From Sulfotelmatobacter sp049792875 (lineage in GTDB: Bacteria > Acidobacteriota > Terriglobia > Terriglobales > Acidobacteriaceae), in NCBI GenBank assembly GCA_049792875.1, contig JBARBI010000031.1:3934-67933 (forward strand): DNA of 64,000 nt. Direction: 5' to 3'. The notes below the pieces were generated by a model. It was not told where the DNA came from and did not search any database. It was given only the letters and a program-made list of their open reading frames with translations. The translations under genes were made by a program, and so were the position numbers. Below, piece by piece: positions 45,469-54,148 of the stretch (positions are counted from its first letter, which is position 1; each line of letters starts with the position of its first letter).

Positions 45469-46236
45469 CTAGAGACCGGGGCTGCTCTGCATGATCCCGC
45501 CGTCAGCGAAAATTGTCGTTGCTGTTACGTAGCTGGCACCGTCCCCTGCCAGAAATGCAACCACGGTCGCGATTTCCTCGGGTCTGGCCATGCGGCCCAA
45601 CGGGATGCTGCCGTTCAATTTCGCCAGCAAAACCGGATCTTTCATCGTTGATAGATTAATCGGCGTAGCGATCGCCCCCGGTCCAACACTTACGACGAGG
45701 ATGTTGTGTGCGGCGAGTTCAACTCCGGCCGTACGGGTCAACATCCGCATGCCTCCTTTCGAGAGGCAGTATGCGGTATTGCCCGGCATCGGCCAATCCT
45801 CGTGTACGGATGAAATGTTAATAATGCGCCCGCCGCCGCCCTGTTTGATCATCTGTTTGGCCGCGAGTTGCGTAGCGAAAAAAGCGCTCTTCAGGTTCAC
45901 GTCAAGCACTCGATCGTACTGTGCCTCGCTGGTGTCGAGGATCGAAGTGCGGGTCTCGATGCCAGCGTTATTGACCATGATGTCAATGTGCCCAAACTGG
46001 ACAACCGCCGTATCTATGAGCCTTTGCAGGTCCCCGACCTTGCTGACATCGGCTTCGACCCCAAACGCTCGGTCTCCCAGCCCCGTAATTTGCTTTTCCA
46101 GTGCTTCCGTGGCCTCGCGATCAACCACGTAGTCAATCAGAATGCTTGCCCCTTGACGGGCTAGCTCGAGCGCGATAGCCATACCAATACCGCTGTTTCC
46201 GCCAGTGACGATTGCAACCTTATCCTTCAGCGACAT
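45469..46236 (-). CDS. Short-chain dehydrogenase/reductase (SDR)
   Basis: 255 residues from the ATG at 46236 (CGAGGAGCTTTC upstream). The NAD(P)-binding motif is VTGGNSGIGMAIALELARQG, the structural MVNNAGIETRT is present, and the catalytic Ser-Tyr-Lys is in INISSVHEDWPMPGNTAYCL followed by SKGG. It is similar to glucose 1-dehydrogenase/3-oxoacyl reductase types; substrate unknown. The acidic pattern at the end of beta-2 (YVVDRE) does not settle the cofactor. Single gene; its terminal 10 residues end IMQSSPGL. Confidence 0.92.
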   Translation of the reverse strand: MSLKDKVAIVTGGNSGIGMAIALELARQGASILIDYVVDREATEALEKQITGLGDRAFGVEADVSKVGDLQRLIDTAVVQFGHIDIMVNNAGIETRTSILDTSEAQYDRVLDVNLKSAFFATQLAAKQMIKQGGGGRIINISSVHEDWPMPGNTAYCLSKGGMRMLTRTAGVELAAHNILVVSVGPGAIATPINLSTMKDPVLLAKLNGSIPLGRMARPEEIATVVAFLAGDGASYVTATTIFADGGIMQSSPGL

Positions 46237-46635
46237 GAAAGCTCCTCGTCCTCCCCAAGAAATCCAAAACACAAAATGACACGCGGAGTGCCAAGGACGT
46301 TCAATCCCGGATGATCGCTCCCTCTCCTTCGTGTTTGGGATCCCCCGTAAGAGCGACACGAAACTTCCGGGTGACGGGTTCCCGGTCAGTGGCCGAGCAA
46401 AAACAAAACGATTAGCCCTAAACTAGGCGTGGGTTTGTTGCGTCAGCAACTGGCAAAACTGACAATTGTAGGGAACACCTCAACACCCACGCTTGGTTAC
46501 AACATCAATCGTGTGGTGGTTTTTCCCGTTGGCCTTTCGAATTTTCGCTGAAGCTGGGCTTAGACGATTTCGTGCTCCCTGTCACTTTCGACAGTTTACC
46601 GGGCAGACACGAGGCTCATAGGCTGGTACCGCGCC
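46237..46635. other. Intergenic region between divergent genes, with a long dyad
   Basis: A 399-base stretch without a supported gene. Its most striking part is the dyad at 46427-46492. The ribosome-binding site of the SDR gene is at its left edge. The plus-strand gene at 46636 has no strong ribosome-binding site. Confidence 0.5.
46427..46492. repeat. Inverted repeat with a 40-base loop
   Basis: GCGTGGGTTTGTTG at 46427-46440 pairs with CAACACCCACGC at 46481-46492, with a two-base bulge. It lies between the SDR gene and the plus-strand membrane protein gene; role unknown. Confidence 0.5.
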
Positions 46636-47082
46636 ATGAACCAGCAGACCACCAGCCCCGCTGACGTAGGTTCGGCTCCTAGAATCCTGGCGATGATGGC
46701 TGCGGCGCTTGAAGTGACAGCCGGTTGTGCGCTGATCGCTAGTCCTGGTCTTGTCGTCCACTTGCTCATAGGCGCCGGTCTCTCTCGTGGCGGCGTTGCG
46801 GTAGGTCGGGTGGGCGGATTCGGGCTTCTGTCTTTAGGGCTGGCGTGTTGGCCGACCGGGGGTGTCGTAAGCGTACGCGCCACTTCGGCTCTGTTTACCT
46901 ACAATTTGCTGTCAGCTCTATATGTCGCCTATCTCAGTGTAGTCGGAGGTTTTGTCGGCTACCTGCTATGGCCGGCGTGTGCTCTTCATGCCTTGCTGGC
47001 GCTCCTGCTAGCCCATCCAGCATATATGGCGGTTCGACGGGAATGGCTCGGCGTCCAGTTTCCAAAGATCAGCGGGCGATAG
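46636..47082 (+). CDS. Small integral membrane protein, 148 aa
   Basis: 148 residues with four hydrophobic segments (about 17-45 ILAMMAAALEVTAGCALIAS, 52-72, 80-100 FTYNLLSALYVAYLSVVGG, 105-130). The C-terminus is short and basic. It resembles small four-helix membrane proteins of unknown function. No signature residues. Start at the ATG in CGCCATGAACC lacks a strong ribosome-binding site. Monocistronic. Confidence 0.7.
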   Translation: MNQQTTSPADVGSAPRILAMMAAALEVTAGCALIASPGLVVHLLIGAGLSRGGVAVGRVGGFGLLSLGLACWPTGGVVSVRATSALFTYNLLSALYVAYLSVVGGFVGYLLWPACALHALLALLLAHPAYMAVRREWLGVQFPKISGR

Positions 47083-47287
47083 CCAAGGGAGATCGTTGGC
47101 GAAATATCGCGGTTACACGAATCAACCCCCTGGATCATGCAAAGCAATCCTTTAAGGGGTATACCTGGGGCTTCGATTTCCCAATAGGATTCGCCCCGTC
47201 CGACTTGGCGCATCGGAGGACGATTCTAGTCTCCCGATTCTGGGTGGGTTTGCACATCGCGGCCTGCGCACGTTATCGTCGAAGACC

Positions 47288-48010
47288 ATGAAGACTTTCA
47301 GGGCGCAGGCGCCGCACCTCACCAGACAGGAATTTCTTGCCTCCGTCCTGCAGTTGAAACCACATGTGGCGGCGTTTGATTGCGACGGTACCCTCTGGTC
47401 GGGCGACGCGGGAGAAAGATTCTTCGATTGGGAGATCAAGCAGGGCGTTGTTTCATCCGACGTCGCTCAAGCCATGCTTGCCCGTTATGCCGAATACAAA
47501 GCGGGCAAAGTCAGCGAAGACGACATGTGCGGCGAGATGGTTACGATGCATCAGGGAATCCCCGAGGCCGTGATGATGAAGGCCGCTGCCGATTTCATGG
47601 AACACAAGTTCCCCGGGCACATTTTTCCCGAGGTGCGCGAATTGGTCGGTCGTCTGCGCGAGAACGGCTGTGACGTGTGGGCCGTTTCGTCCTCGAACGA
47701 ATGGGTCATTCGCGTGGGCATGAAGGCGTTCGGCATAGGGGAAGATCGCATCCTGGCTACAAAAGTCGAACTCGAAAACGGCATCATCACCGACCGCCTG
47801 GTCCGCATCCCGTCTGGTCCCGGCAAGCCCAAGGCGTTGCGCGAAGTAGTGAAGAAGGAGATCGACGCCGCCTTTGGCAATTCGCGTTGGGATGCTGACA
47901 TGCTGGCGATCGCCAAGCATGGGTTCGCGGTAAACCCCAATCCTGACCTTGAGGCGGCAGCCCGCCAGCGTGGCTGGACCATCTACTTTCCCGACGGAAC
48001 CCGGACGTAG
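47288..48010 (+). CDS. HAD-superfamily phosphatase (phosphoserine phosphatase-like)
   Basis: 240 residues. HAD motif I is AAFDCDGTLW (nucleophile Asp and acid Asp), motif II is VWAVSSSNEWVI, and the later Lys/Asp region is seen in GPGKPKALREVV and AAFGNSRWDADMLAIA. The cap is helical (C1 type). It belongs to the SerB-like HAD-IB group and probably hydrolyses a phosphomonoester in the cytoplasm. It opens a plus-strand gene run to 51203, but no overlap shows it is in the same operon. Confidence 0.88.
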   Translation: MKTFRAQAPHLTRQEFLASVLQLKPHVAAFDCDGTLWSGDAGERFFDWEIKQGVVSSDVAQAMLARYAEYKAGKVSEDDMCGEMVTMHQGIPEAVMMKAAADFMEHKFPGHIFPEVRELVGRLRENGCDVWAVSSSNEWVIRVGMKAFGIGEDRILATKVELENGIITDRLVRIPSGPGKPKALREVVKKEIDAAFGNSRWDADMLAIAKHGFAVNPNPDLEAAARQRGWTIYFPDGTRT

Positions 48011-48066
48011 GCTCTACCACGCCCCTTGCGCCTACGATGGTAGCGTCGCATTACAATTTGAACTGT

Positions 48067-48426
48067 ATGTACTCGGCCCAACTGCTCGATCACTTCCAGA
48101 ACCCGCGCAACCCAGGCGAACTGGCGAACGCCGACGCCACCGCGGAAATCGAGAACCCGGCCTGCGGAGACGTGCTTCGTCTAACGTTGAAAGTCCATTC
48201 CGGGCGCGTCGCAGAAATCCGGTTCAAGGCCAAGGGCTGCGTGCCGTCCATGGCATGCGCATCGGCGCTGACTGAACTGGTGGCTGGGCAGACTCTGGAT
48301 GCAACTCGAGCGCTTGGCCGCGAGAAGCTGATCGCGGCGGTCGGCGGCTTGCCGCAGGCCTCGACGCATGCCGCGCAACTGGCTTTGGACACGCTGTCTG
48401 CGGCGCTGCGCCAGCTGAGATCCTAG
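48067..48426 (+). CDS. NifU/IscU-like Fe-S scaffold lacking the third cysteine
   Basis: 119 residues from the ATG at 48067. The fold is clearly IscU/NifU N-terminal (MYSAQLLDHFQNPRNPGELA; IENPACGDVLRL; RFKAKGCVPSMACASALTEL). The first two cluster ligands (Cys in PACGD and in KGC) are present. The third, normally a Cys in an HCSxLA motif, is replaced by Ala (STHAAQLALDTL). It may bind a cluster differently or act as a carrier. It lies 5 bases before the next gene, so co-transcription with the binding protein is likely. Confidence 0.88.
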   Translation: MYSAQLLDHFQNPRNPGELANADATAEIENPACGDVLRLTLKVHSGRVAEIRFKAKGCVPSMACASALTELVAGQTLDATRALGREKLIAAVGGLPQASTHAAQLALDTLSAALRQLRS

Positions 48427-48430
48427 GACT

Positions 48431-49273
48431 ATGCCCGGCTCTCACACTCCGCGCCGCATTGCCTGCCTGCAGCCCAGCGCAACCGTCATTCTAGATGCCA
48501 TCGGCGAACTCGGGCGGGTGGTGGCCTGCACGCGCTATTGCGCGGACGTTGTGCCTGAGGTCGCGGACGGTTCGCGTATCATTCTGGCCGATTCATGGAC
48601 GGCCGACACGGCGCAGATTGTCGCGGCCCGCCCCGATCTCGTGATCGCGGCGGTTCCCTATCAGGAAAAGGCCGTCGGAGAAATCCTAAGGGCAGGTGCG
48701 CGGTTTCTGGGGCTGGCTCCGAAGACCCTGGCGGATATTTACACCGACATCGCGACTATCGCGGGTGCGGTCGGAGCGATGGAGCGGGGCGAAGAGGTGA
48801 TTCAATCCATGCAGCGCCCAATCGCCGATGTGCGCGCTCGAACGTCTGCCAGTGCCCGGCCCCGAGTCTGGTGTGAGGAGTGGGGCAAGCCCATCATCGC
48901 TTCGCAGCGGTGGGTGGCAGAATTGGTCGAAGCCGCGGGAGGAGACTATGCCGGCATGCCTGGGCGACGGGCCTCGGCTGAGGACATCCTGCGGCTTGAT
49001 CCGGAGGTCATCATCGCCGCATGGTGCGGCGCAGGCGACCGTGTTCCGCTGGCGAAGATCATTGGCGAGCGAAACTGGCAGCAGACCGCCGCAGCACTCT
49101 CTGGCCGCGTCTTCTGCGTCCGGGATGAATATCTGAACACTCCAGCGCCGACGCTCCTTCAGGGTTTGCAGGCGCTCGCCTTCGCGATCCACCCGGAACT
49201 CTTCCCTCGCACGAAAGGAATCCGGCAGATTACTGCCGTCCCGGCTTCCACAGCCGGGAATTCCCTGCGGTGA
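48431..49273 (+). CDS. Cobalamin/metal-chelate binding-protein-like (BtuF fold), no signal peptide
   Basis: 280 residues. The periplasmic-binding-protein (BtuF/FepB) fold is seen in RIACLQPSATVILDAIGELG, ARPDLVIAAVPYQEKAVGEI, and RLDPEVIIAAWCGAGDRV. The N-terminus is MPGSHTPRRIACL with no signal peptide, so the protein appears cytoplasmic or a moonlighting binder, as in other stand-alone BtuF-like proteins. No transporter genes are nearby. It follows the IscU-like gene by 4 bases. Confidence 0.85.
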   Translation: MPGSHTPRRIACLQPSATVILDAIGELGRVVACTRYCADVVPEVADGSRIILADSWTADTAQIVAARPDLVIAAVPYQEKAVGEILRAGARFLGLAPKTLADIYTDIATIAGAVGAMERGEEVIQSMQRPIADVRARTSASARPRVWCEEWGKPIIASQRWVAELVEAAGGDYAGMPGRRASAEDILRLDPEVIIAAWCGAGDRVPLAKIIGERNWQQTAAALSGRVFCVRDEYLNTPAPTLLQGLQALAFAIHPELFPRTKGIRQITAVPASTAGNSLR

Positions 49274-49288
49274 GTTAAGATTTTACCC

Positions 49289-49774
49289 ATGCCGGTCGCC
49301 CGCAGAATTGAAGAAGTCCGCAACGAACTCACTGAACTGGCTCGGACGACCCCTGGAGCCCAGATACTCATGCAGGCAATGGTAAAGCTGCTGCATGATC
49401 GCATGCTGAAATACAACTGGGTGGGCTTCTACATGCTCGAACCTGGAGCGCAACCGCCCATGCTGGTTCTGGGCGCGTTCGAGGGGGCCATGACCCCACA
49501 CACGCGCATTCCCCTCAATCAGGGCATCTGCGGCGCGGCCGCATCTAGCGGACAAACGGTTGTGGTCGACGATGTGAGCAAGGATCCGCGATACCTGGCG
49601 TGTTCGCTCGAAACCAAATCGGAGATCGTGGTGCCGGTGTTTGTCCACGGCAAGGTGGTGGGCGAACTGGACATTGACAGCCACTTCCCTGCAGCTTTCA
49701 CTCCCGAGCACCAGGACCTGGTACAGCACTGCGCGCGGCTGGTGGGGAAGAAGCTGGAAGCCTCCGGTTCATGA
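49289..49774 (+). CDS. GAF domain protein, free methionine-R-sulfoxide reductase-like
   Basis: 161 residues, a single GAF domain (NWVGFYML; RIPLNQGICGAAASSGQTVV; YLACSLETKSEIVVPVF; GELDIDSH). Two of the three cysteines used by fRMsr are at equivalent places (in GICG and in YLACS); the third, before RIPL, is not Cys (GAMTPHTRI). It may still reduce free methionine sulfoxide or be a ligand binder. Its stop overlaps the next start as ATGA, so it is translationally coupled to the thioredoxin-like gene, which fits a redox-repair operon. Confidence 0.85.
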   Translation: MPVARRIEEVRNELTELARTTPGAQILMQAMVKLLHDRMLKYNWVGFYMLEPGAQPPMLVLGAFEGAMTPHTRIPLNQGICGAAASSGQTVVVDDVSKDPRYLACSLETKSEIVVPVFVHGKVVGELDIDSHFPAAFTPEHQDLVQHCARLVGKKLEASGS

Positions 49775-50814
49775 GAGTCGAAAAGGGCAAAGTGCGCGCC
49801 CCGGAGATCGGCCGGGTGTGGCTGAATTCGAACCCGCTCAGCTTCCGGCAATTGCGCGGGCGCGCGGTGCTCGTCGACTTCTGGGATTACACCTGCCTCA
49901 ACTGCATTCGCACCCTGCCCTACGTGCAGGCGTGGCACGAGCGATACCGGGACAAGGGTCTGACCGTAATCGGAATCCACGCACCCGAATTCACCTTCGC
50001 GCAGTACGAGTCGAACGTGGAGCGCGGGATTCGCGAATTCGGGCTGACCTACCCCATCGTGATCGACAGCGATCGAGAAATCTGGAAGGCGTTTGCCAAT
50101 CGGTACTGGCCCACGAAATATTTGCTCGACAAGGACGGATACCTGTGTTTCGGCCACTTCGGGGAAGGTGGGTACGGGGAGTGCGAGCAGGTGATTCAGG
50201 AACTGCTGCGGGAGATTGATCCCAGTGTGGTGTTACCGGAATTGATGGAGCCAGTGCGCGAGGAAGATCATGCAGGTGCGGTCTGCTACAGCGCCTCGGG
50301 CGAGCTTTACCTGGGACATCGCCGGGGGCGGATCGGCAACGAAGGTGGATTCAAGGAAGATCAGATTGCCGGCTATGCCTTCACCGCGAAGCCCGAAGAG
50401 AATTTTTTTTACGCGAATGGACGCTGGGCGTCGACGGCGGAGTATTTCGAAGCCGCGGAAGCCGGGCCTCATTCTTTGCGTTTGAAATTCGACGCAGCCG
50501 CCGTAAACTTGGTCATGGCGTCTCCCCACTCCCCGGCGGCCGAAGTTGTCGTCCTGCAGGATGGCAAGCCGCTCTCCCGCAGGCAAGCGGCCCGAGATAC
50601 GCGTTTCCGCCCGAGTGCGATCGGGGGCGAGGACGAAAGCTACGTCGTGGTCGACTCGGCGCGCATGTATCTTCTCGTCGACAACCACGAGTTCGGCCAG
50701 CACGAACTCGAACTGCGTTGCTCCCCTGGCGTTGCTGCATTCGCATTCACCTTCACCAGTTGCGTCGATCCCGTGGCTAGCGCACTGCAGGCAGCCAGTG
50801 TGCCCGAAACATGA
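49771..50814 (+). CDS. Thioredoxin-fold protein with DipZ-like C-terminal domain
   Basis: 347 residues. Residues about 20-150 are a TlpA-like thioredoxin domain with active-site WDYTCLNCIRTLPYV (CxxC) and cis-Pro region NRYWPTKYLLD. Residues about 175-345 form a beta-rich domain (YANGRWASTAEYFEAAEAGP) like the C-terminal domain of DipZ/CDSP32-type proteins. No membrane helix or signal peptide is present. It may supply reducing equivalents to the preceding fRMsr-like enzyme (inference from coupling). It overlaps both neighbours by 4 bases. Confidence 0.88.
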   Translation: MRVEKGKVRAPEIGRVWLNSNPLSFRQLRGRAVLVDFWDYTCLNCIRTLPYVQAWHERYRDKGLTVIGIHAPEFTFAQYESNVERGIREFGLTYPIVIDSDREIWKAFANRYWPTKYLLDKDGYLCFGHFGEGGYGECEQVIQELLREIDPSVVLPELMEPVREEDHAGAVCYSASGELYLGHRRGRIGNEGGFKEDQIAGYAFTAKPEENFFYANGRWASTAEYFEAAEAGPHSLRLKFDAAAVNLVMASPHSPAAEVVVLQDGKPLSRRQAARDTRFRPSAIGGEDESYVVVDSARMYLLVDNHEFGQHELELRCSPGVAAFAFTFTSCVDPVASALQAASVPET

Positions 50815-51203
50815 AGCGCGTCGTAGCGGGCCTCCTCGTAAAAGGCGGCAAGCTGCTCGTGTGCCAACGCACGCGTCACCAGACCATGCCTCTGAAGTGG
50901 GAGTTCCCCGGGGGGAAGATTGAAGAAGGGGAACAGCCCCGGGACGCGCTCCGCCGGGAACTGGAGGAAGAACTGGGGATTCTGGCGTCTATCGGTGACG
51001 AAGTCAAACGCATTCAGCACGAATACCCGAACGGAGGCGTGGTCGAGCTTCGCTTCTTTATTGTGCGCGAGTACCAGAGAGAGATCGAGAACCGCATCTT
51101 CCGCGATATCCAGTGGGCCGAGCCTAAAGACCTGCCGAAGTACGATTTCCTGGAAGCGGACCTGACATTGGTCAACGAACTCGCTGCCGGCAAACTGCTG
51201 TGA
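50811..51203 (+). CDS. NUDIX hydrolase (MutT-like)
   Basis: 130 residues. The Nudix box is GGKIEEGEQPRDALRRELEE followed by ELGI, matching GX5EX7REUXEEXGU. The N-terminal VVAGLLVKGGKLLVCQRTR is typical of MutT/8-oxo-dGTP or CTP pyrophosphatases. It would clean oxidised nucleotides, in line with the redox-repair neighbours. It is coupled by ATGA to the thioredoxin-like gene. Confidence 0.92.
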   Translation: MKRVVAGLLVKGGKLLVCQRTRHQTMPLKWEFPGGKIEEGEQPRDALRRELEEELGILASIGDEVKRIQHEYPNGGVVELRFFIVREYQREIENRIFRDIQWAEPKDLPKYDFLEADLTLVNELAAGKLL

Positions 51204-51242
51204 CGTTTTCGATCTCCGCTCCCTCGCACTTCTCTCTTTGGT

Positions 51243-52496
51243 CTAACCTTTAAGGGAAGCAAATGCCCACACCACGGACAATGCGATAACCAGAACCGTT
51301 GTCGCCCACGCCACCACGTTGAACAGTCGAGTATTGACATACTCGCCCATCAATTCCTTCTTGTTGATGAGCAGAAGCATGAAGACCAGTACAAAGGGCA
51401 GCACGACGCCGTTCAGCACCTGAGACCACACGGCGATTTTTATCAGCCGCTGTTCCGGAATTAAGATCTCAAGCGCACCCCCCGCCACGATCAAGAGCGT
51501 ATAGAGCCAATAAAACGCGGGGGCCTCGTTGAACTTCATTCCCACGCCGGATTCGAACCCGAGGCCTTCGCACACCGTGTAGGCGGTAGAGAGTGGAAGA
51601 ATCGATGCTGCGAACAGCGATGCATTAAACAATCCGACGGCAAACAGGATGTAGGTGTAGTCCCCGGCCAAGGGGCGAAGGGCCTGGGCCGCATCTGCTG
51701 CGGTTTTGATGTCGCGGTACCCATGGACATAGAGGGTGGCGGCGCAGGCGACAATAATGAACCAGGCCACAATGTCGGTAAAGACGCATCCCGTGACCAC
51801 GTCCAGGCGCGACGCCTTGTAGCCCCTCTTGGTTACGCCCTTCTCCACAATCGAGGATTGCAGGTAGAACTGCATCCAGGGTGCGATGGTCGTTCCCACC
51901 AGCCCGATCACCATAAAAAGGTAGGCCTGGTCGCGGAAGGCGCTGGGCGCTGGCGGTCTGAAGGTTGCGATGGCCGCGTCTTTCCACAAGGGATGAGCGA
52001 ATACGCCCGCAAAAATGTAGGTCACATAGAAAAACGAGGCAGCAAGGAAGACTTTCTCGACACTCTTGTACTGCCCTTTGACAACGATCAGCCAAACAAT
52101 CACGGCGCACACCGGCACGGTGACGAATCTCGACAACCCAAAAAGGCCCAGGCTGCTCGCGATGCCGATGAACTCCGTCACCACATTCCCAAAGTTGATG
52201 ATCAGAATACCGATCATCATGAAGAAGGTGATGCGAAGCCCGAATTCCTCGCGGATGAGGTCGCTCAATCCCTTGCCGGTGACGGCACCCATGCGGGCGC
52301 TCATCTCCTGTACCACGATCAGCGCGAGCGTGATCGGGATCATGGTCCAGAGCAGAAGATGTCCGAATTGCGCCCCGGCCTGCGAGTAGGTAAAGATGCC
52401 GCCGGCATCATTGTCGACGTTCGCGGTGATGAAACCCGGCCCGACCACGGCGAGGAACAACAGAATCCGGGTTTTCGAACGTTTCAGGAACCTCAT
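51243..52496 (-). CDS. Nramp-related divalent-metal transporter with non-canonical site (likely Mg2+)
   Basis: 417 residues, about 11 membrane helices, Nramp/SLC11 fold. The canonical TM1 motif DPGN is replaced by D-N-D-A-G (ANVDNDAGGIF). In TM6 the canonical MPH is changed to APW (GTTIAPWMQFYLQSSI), losing the metal-binding methionine. The same Met-to-Ala type change marks Nramp-related magnesium transporters, so Mg2+ is more likely than Mn2+. It is 176 bases downstream of a PRC-MgtE_N-CBS gene on the same strand. ATG at 52496 or GTG at 52502 are possible starts. Confidence 0.9.
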   Translation of the reverse strand: MRFLKRSKTRILLFLAVVGPGFITANVDNDAGGIFTYSQAGAQFGHLLLWTMIPITLALIVVQEMSARMGAVTGKGLSDLIREEFGLRITFFMMIGILIINFGNVVTEFIGIASSLGLFGLSRFVTVPVCAVIVWLIVVKGQYKSVEKVFLAASFFYVTYIFAGVFAHPLWKDAAIATFRPPAPSAFRDQAYLFMVIGLVGTTIAPWMQFYLQSSIVEKGVTKRGYKASRLDVVTGCVFTDIVAWFIIVACAATLYVHGYRDIKTAADAAQALRPLAGDYTYILFAVGLFNASLFAASILPLSTAYTVCEGLGFESGVGMKFNEAPAFYWLYTLLIVAGGALEILIPEQRLIKIAVWSQVLNGVVLPFVLVFMLLLINKKELMGEYVNTRLFNVVAWATTVLVIALSVVWAFASLKG

Positions 52497-52672
52497 GCGC
52501 ACTTTTCGCAGACATATGGATGGAGCAGTTTAGGCCTACTAACGACGCCACAGGATAAACGCACGCAGCGAATCTGACCAAACGAAAAGTGCTCGGACGG
52601 GCGAAATAGAAGATGCCGGAGTTGGTGCGGGGTCAGGCTTGGACTCTTAGGCGAAATCGATGCCGCCCTTTG

Positions 52673-53932
52673 CTACAGTTTTGCGCGCAGCATGCTGATG
52701 ACGTCGTCCGAGGTGATGACCCCGGTCAGCTTGTTGTGCTCGTCCACGACGGGGAGAGTCTGCAGATTGTACTTATCGAACAACTCCGCAACTTCGTTTT
52801 CCTCGACGCCTTCATGGGCCAGGACCAGGGGTTCCTGTGTCAGTGACAGCATCGGCGCGGATAATGGCGCAAGCACCAGTCTGGGGAGCGGAACCGCCCC
52901 GACCAGGGTTCCGTGCGAGTCCACCAGATAAATCGTACTGACGGCCTCGACTCCACCTTCGAATTCCCGCATCGAATCGATGGCGTTCTGGACCGTTGCG
53001 GCGACCGGAAGGGCGAGGAATTCCGTGGTCATGCGACCAGCGGCCGTCTCCTCTCTGTGCTCCAGCAGCTCAACCACGTCCTGCTGGGCTTCCGGTTCCA
53101 TGTGGACCAGGATCTGTTCGGTGCGCTCTTCGGGCAGATCCCCTAGCAGGTCAGCGGCCGCGTCGGGATCCATTTCCTCGACGATGTCGGCGGCTCTCCC
53201 GGAATCCAACGATTCCACGATGGCTTTCTGAACCTTGGGCTCGACCTCCTCCAGAGCCTCGGCGGCCACGTCTTCATCGAGCGTCTGAAATACCGCCTGG
53301 CGCTCATCTGGCGCCAGATCTTCCACGATGTCGGCAATATCGGCCGGGTGCAGCCTGGCGAGGCCTTCATACGCGATCTTCAGCTTTACGCGCCGGGCGG
53401 GATCGGTCTCGATCACGTCGATGAAATTCCAGGGAATGCTGCGGGGAGGAATCCGGCCGAGCAAGGCGTGCAATGCGGCCTTGGGCGCCACGCCGCGCAG
53501 CAAGCGGCGAACGGCGCCACGGGCGCCTACATCGACCGAATGGACGCGCAAGATGGGGTGCGTCCGGTCGGCATCCTTTTCCCCCAAGGCGTCGACCTGA
53601 AGATCGACATCGTTGACCCGCACCACTTTGCGTCCGTTGATGTCGATCACCTGCTGGTCCAGCAGATCGCGTTCCAGCAGAAACAGACCCTCGGTTCCGT
53701 TGGCTGGAGGCCACAATGCGGAGACGGTCGTAGCCCGCACGCCGCCATTGATCTCTGACACCGCTGCAAGCGGCAGCACGCGGTTCCCTGATTTGGTCTT
53801 CACGATCAGGGACGAGACGCGGGATCGATCTTCCTGGGGAGCGAGCGTTACCTCGCGCACACGCCCGCTGGACGCGCCAGACGGGTCATACACCGTGGCG
53901 CCCAGCAATTCGCTTAAGGCAAGCGTGACCAT
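52673..53932 (-). CDS. PRC-barrel / MgtE N-terminal / CBS protein without transporter domain
   Basis: 419 residues. Residues about 1-70 and 80-135 are PRC-barrel-like (ELLGATVYDPSGASSGRVRE). Residues about 165-290 are the MgtE N-terminal superhelical domain (LHPADIADIVEDLAPDERQA; EALEEVEPKVQKAIVESLDS). Then comes an AGRMTTEF linker and a CBS pair (about 300-419, STIYLVDSHGTLVGAV; LPVVDEHNKLTGVITSDDV). The MgtE membrane channel is absent. In MgtE these domains sense cytosolic Mg2+; here they stand next to an Nramp-type transporter. Soluble, cytoplasmic. Confidence 0.92.
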   Translation of the reverse strand: MVTLALSELLGATVYDPSGASSGRVREVTLAPQEDRSRVSSLIVKTKSGNRVLPLAAVSEINGGVRATTVSALWPPANGTEGLFLLERDLLDQQVIDINGRKVVRVNDVDLQVDALGEKDADRTHPILRVHSVDVGARGAVRRLLRGVAPKAALHALLGRIPPRSIPWNFIDVIETDPARRVKLKIAYEGLARLHPADIADIVEDLAPDERQAVFQTLDEDVAAEALEEVEPKVQKAIVESLDSGRAADIVEEMDPDAAADLLGDLPEERTEQILVHMEPEAQQDVVELLEHREETAAGRMTTEFLALPVAATVQNAIDSMREFEGGVEAVSTIYLVDSHGTLVGAVPLPRLVLAPLSAPMLSLTQEPLVLAHEGVEENEVAELFDKYNLQTLPVVDEHNKLTGVITSDDVISMLRAKL

Positions 53933-54148
53933 CCGCTAGAGAATAACCAACTCGCGCACGATTCGGAATGAAAATCGAAAAGCGGACTTCAGTCTCGGAC
54001 ATCGGCTTGAGTCAACGGTTGCTTATTGACCCCAACAACGGAGCGTGTTGGTGGGGAGTGTGTCGCGTTTTCCGAGGCAAAGCGCCCCTGATAGTTCGTC
54101 TCGATTGGCAATTCCGGGGTATCAAGCCCCGTATAATGTGTAAGCAAC

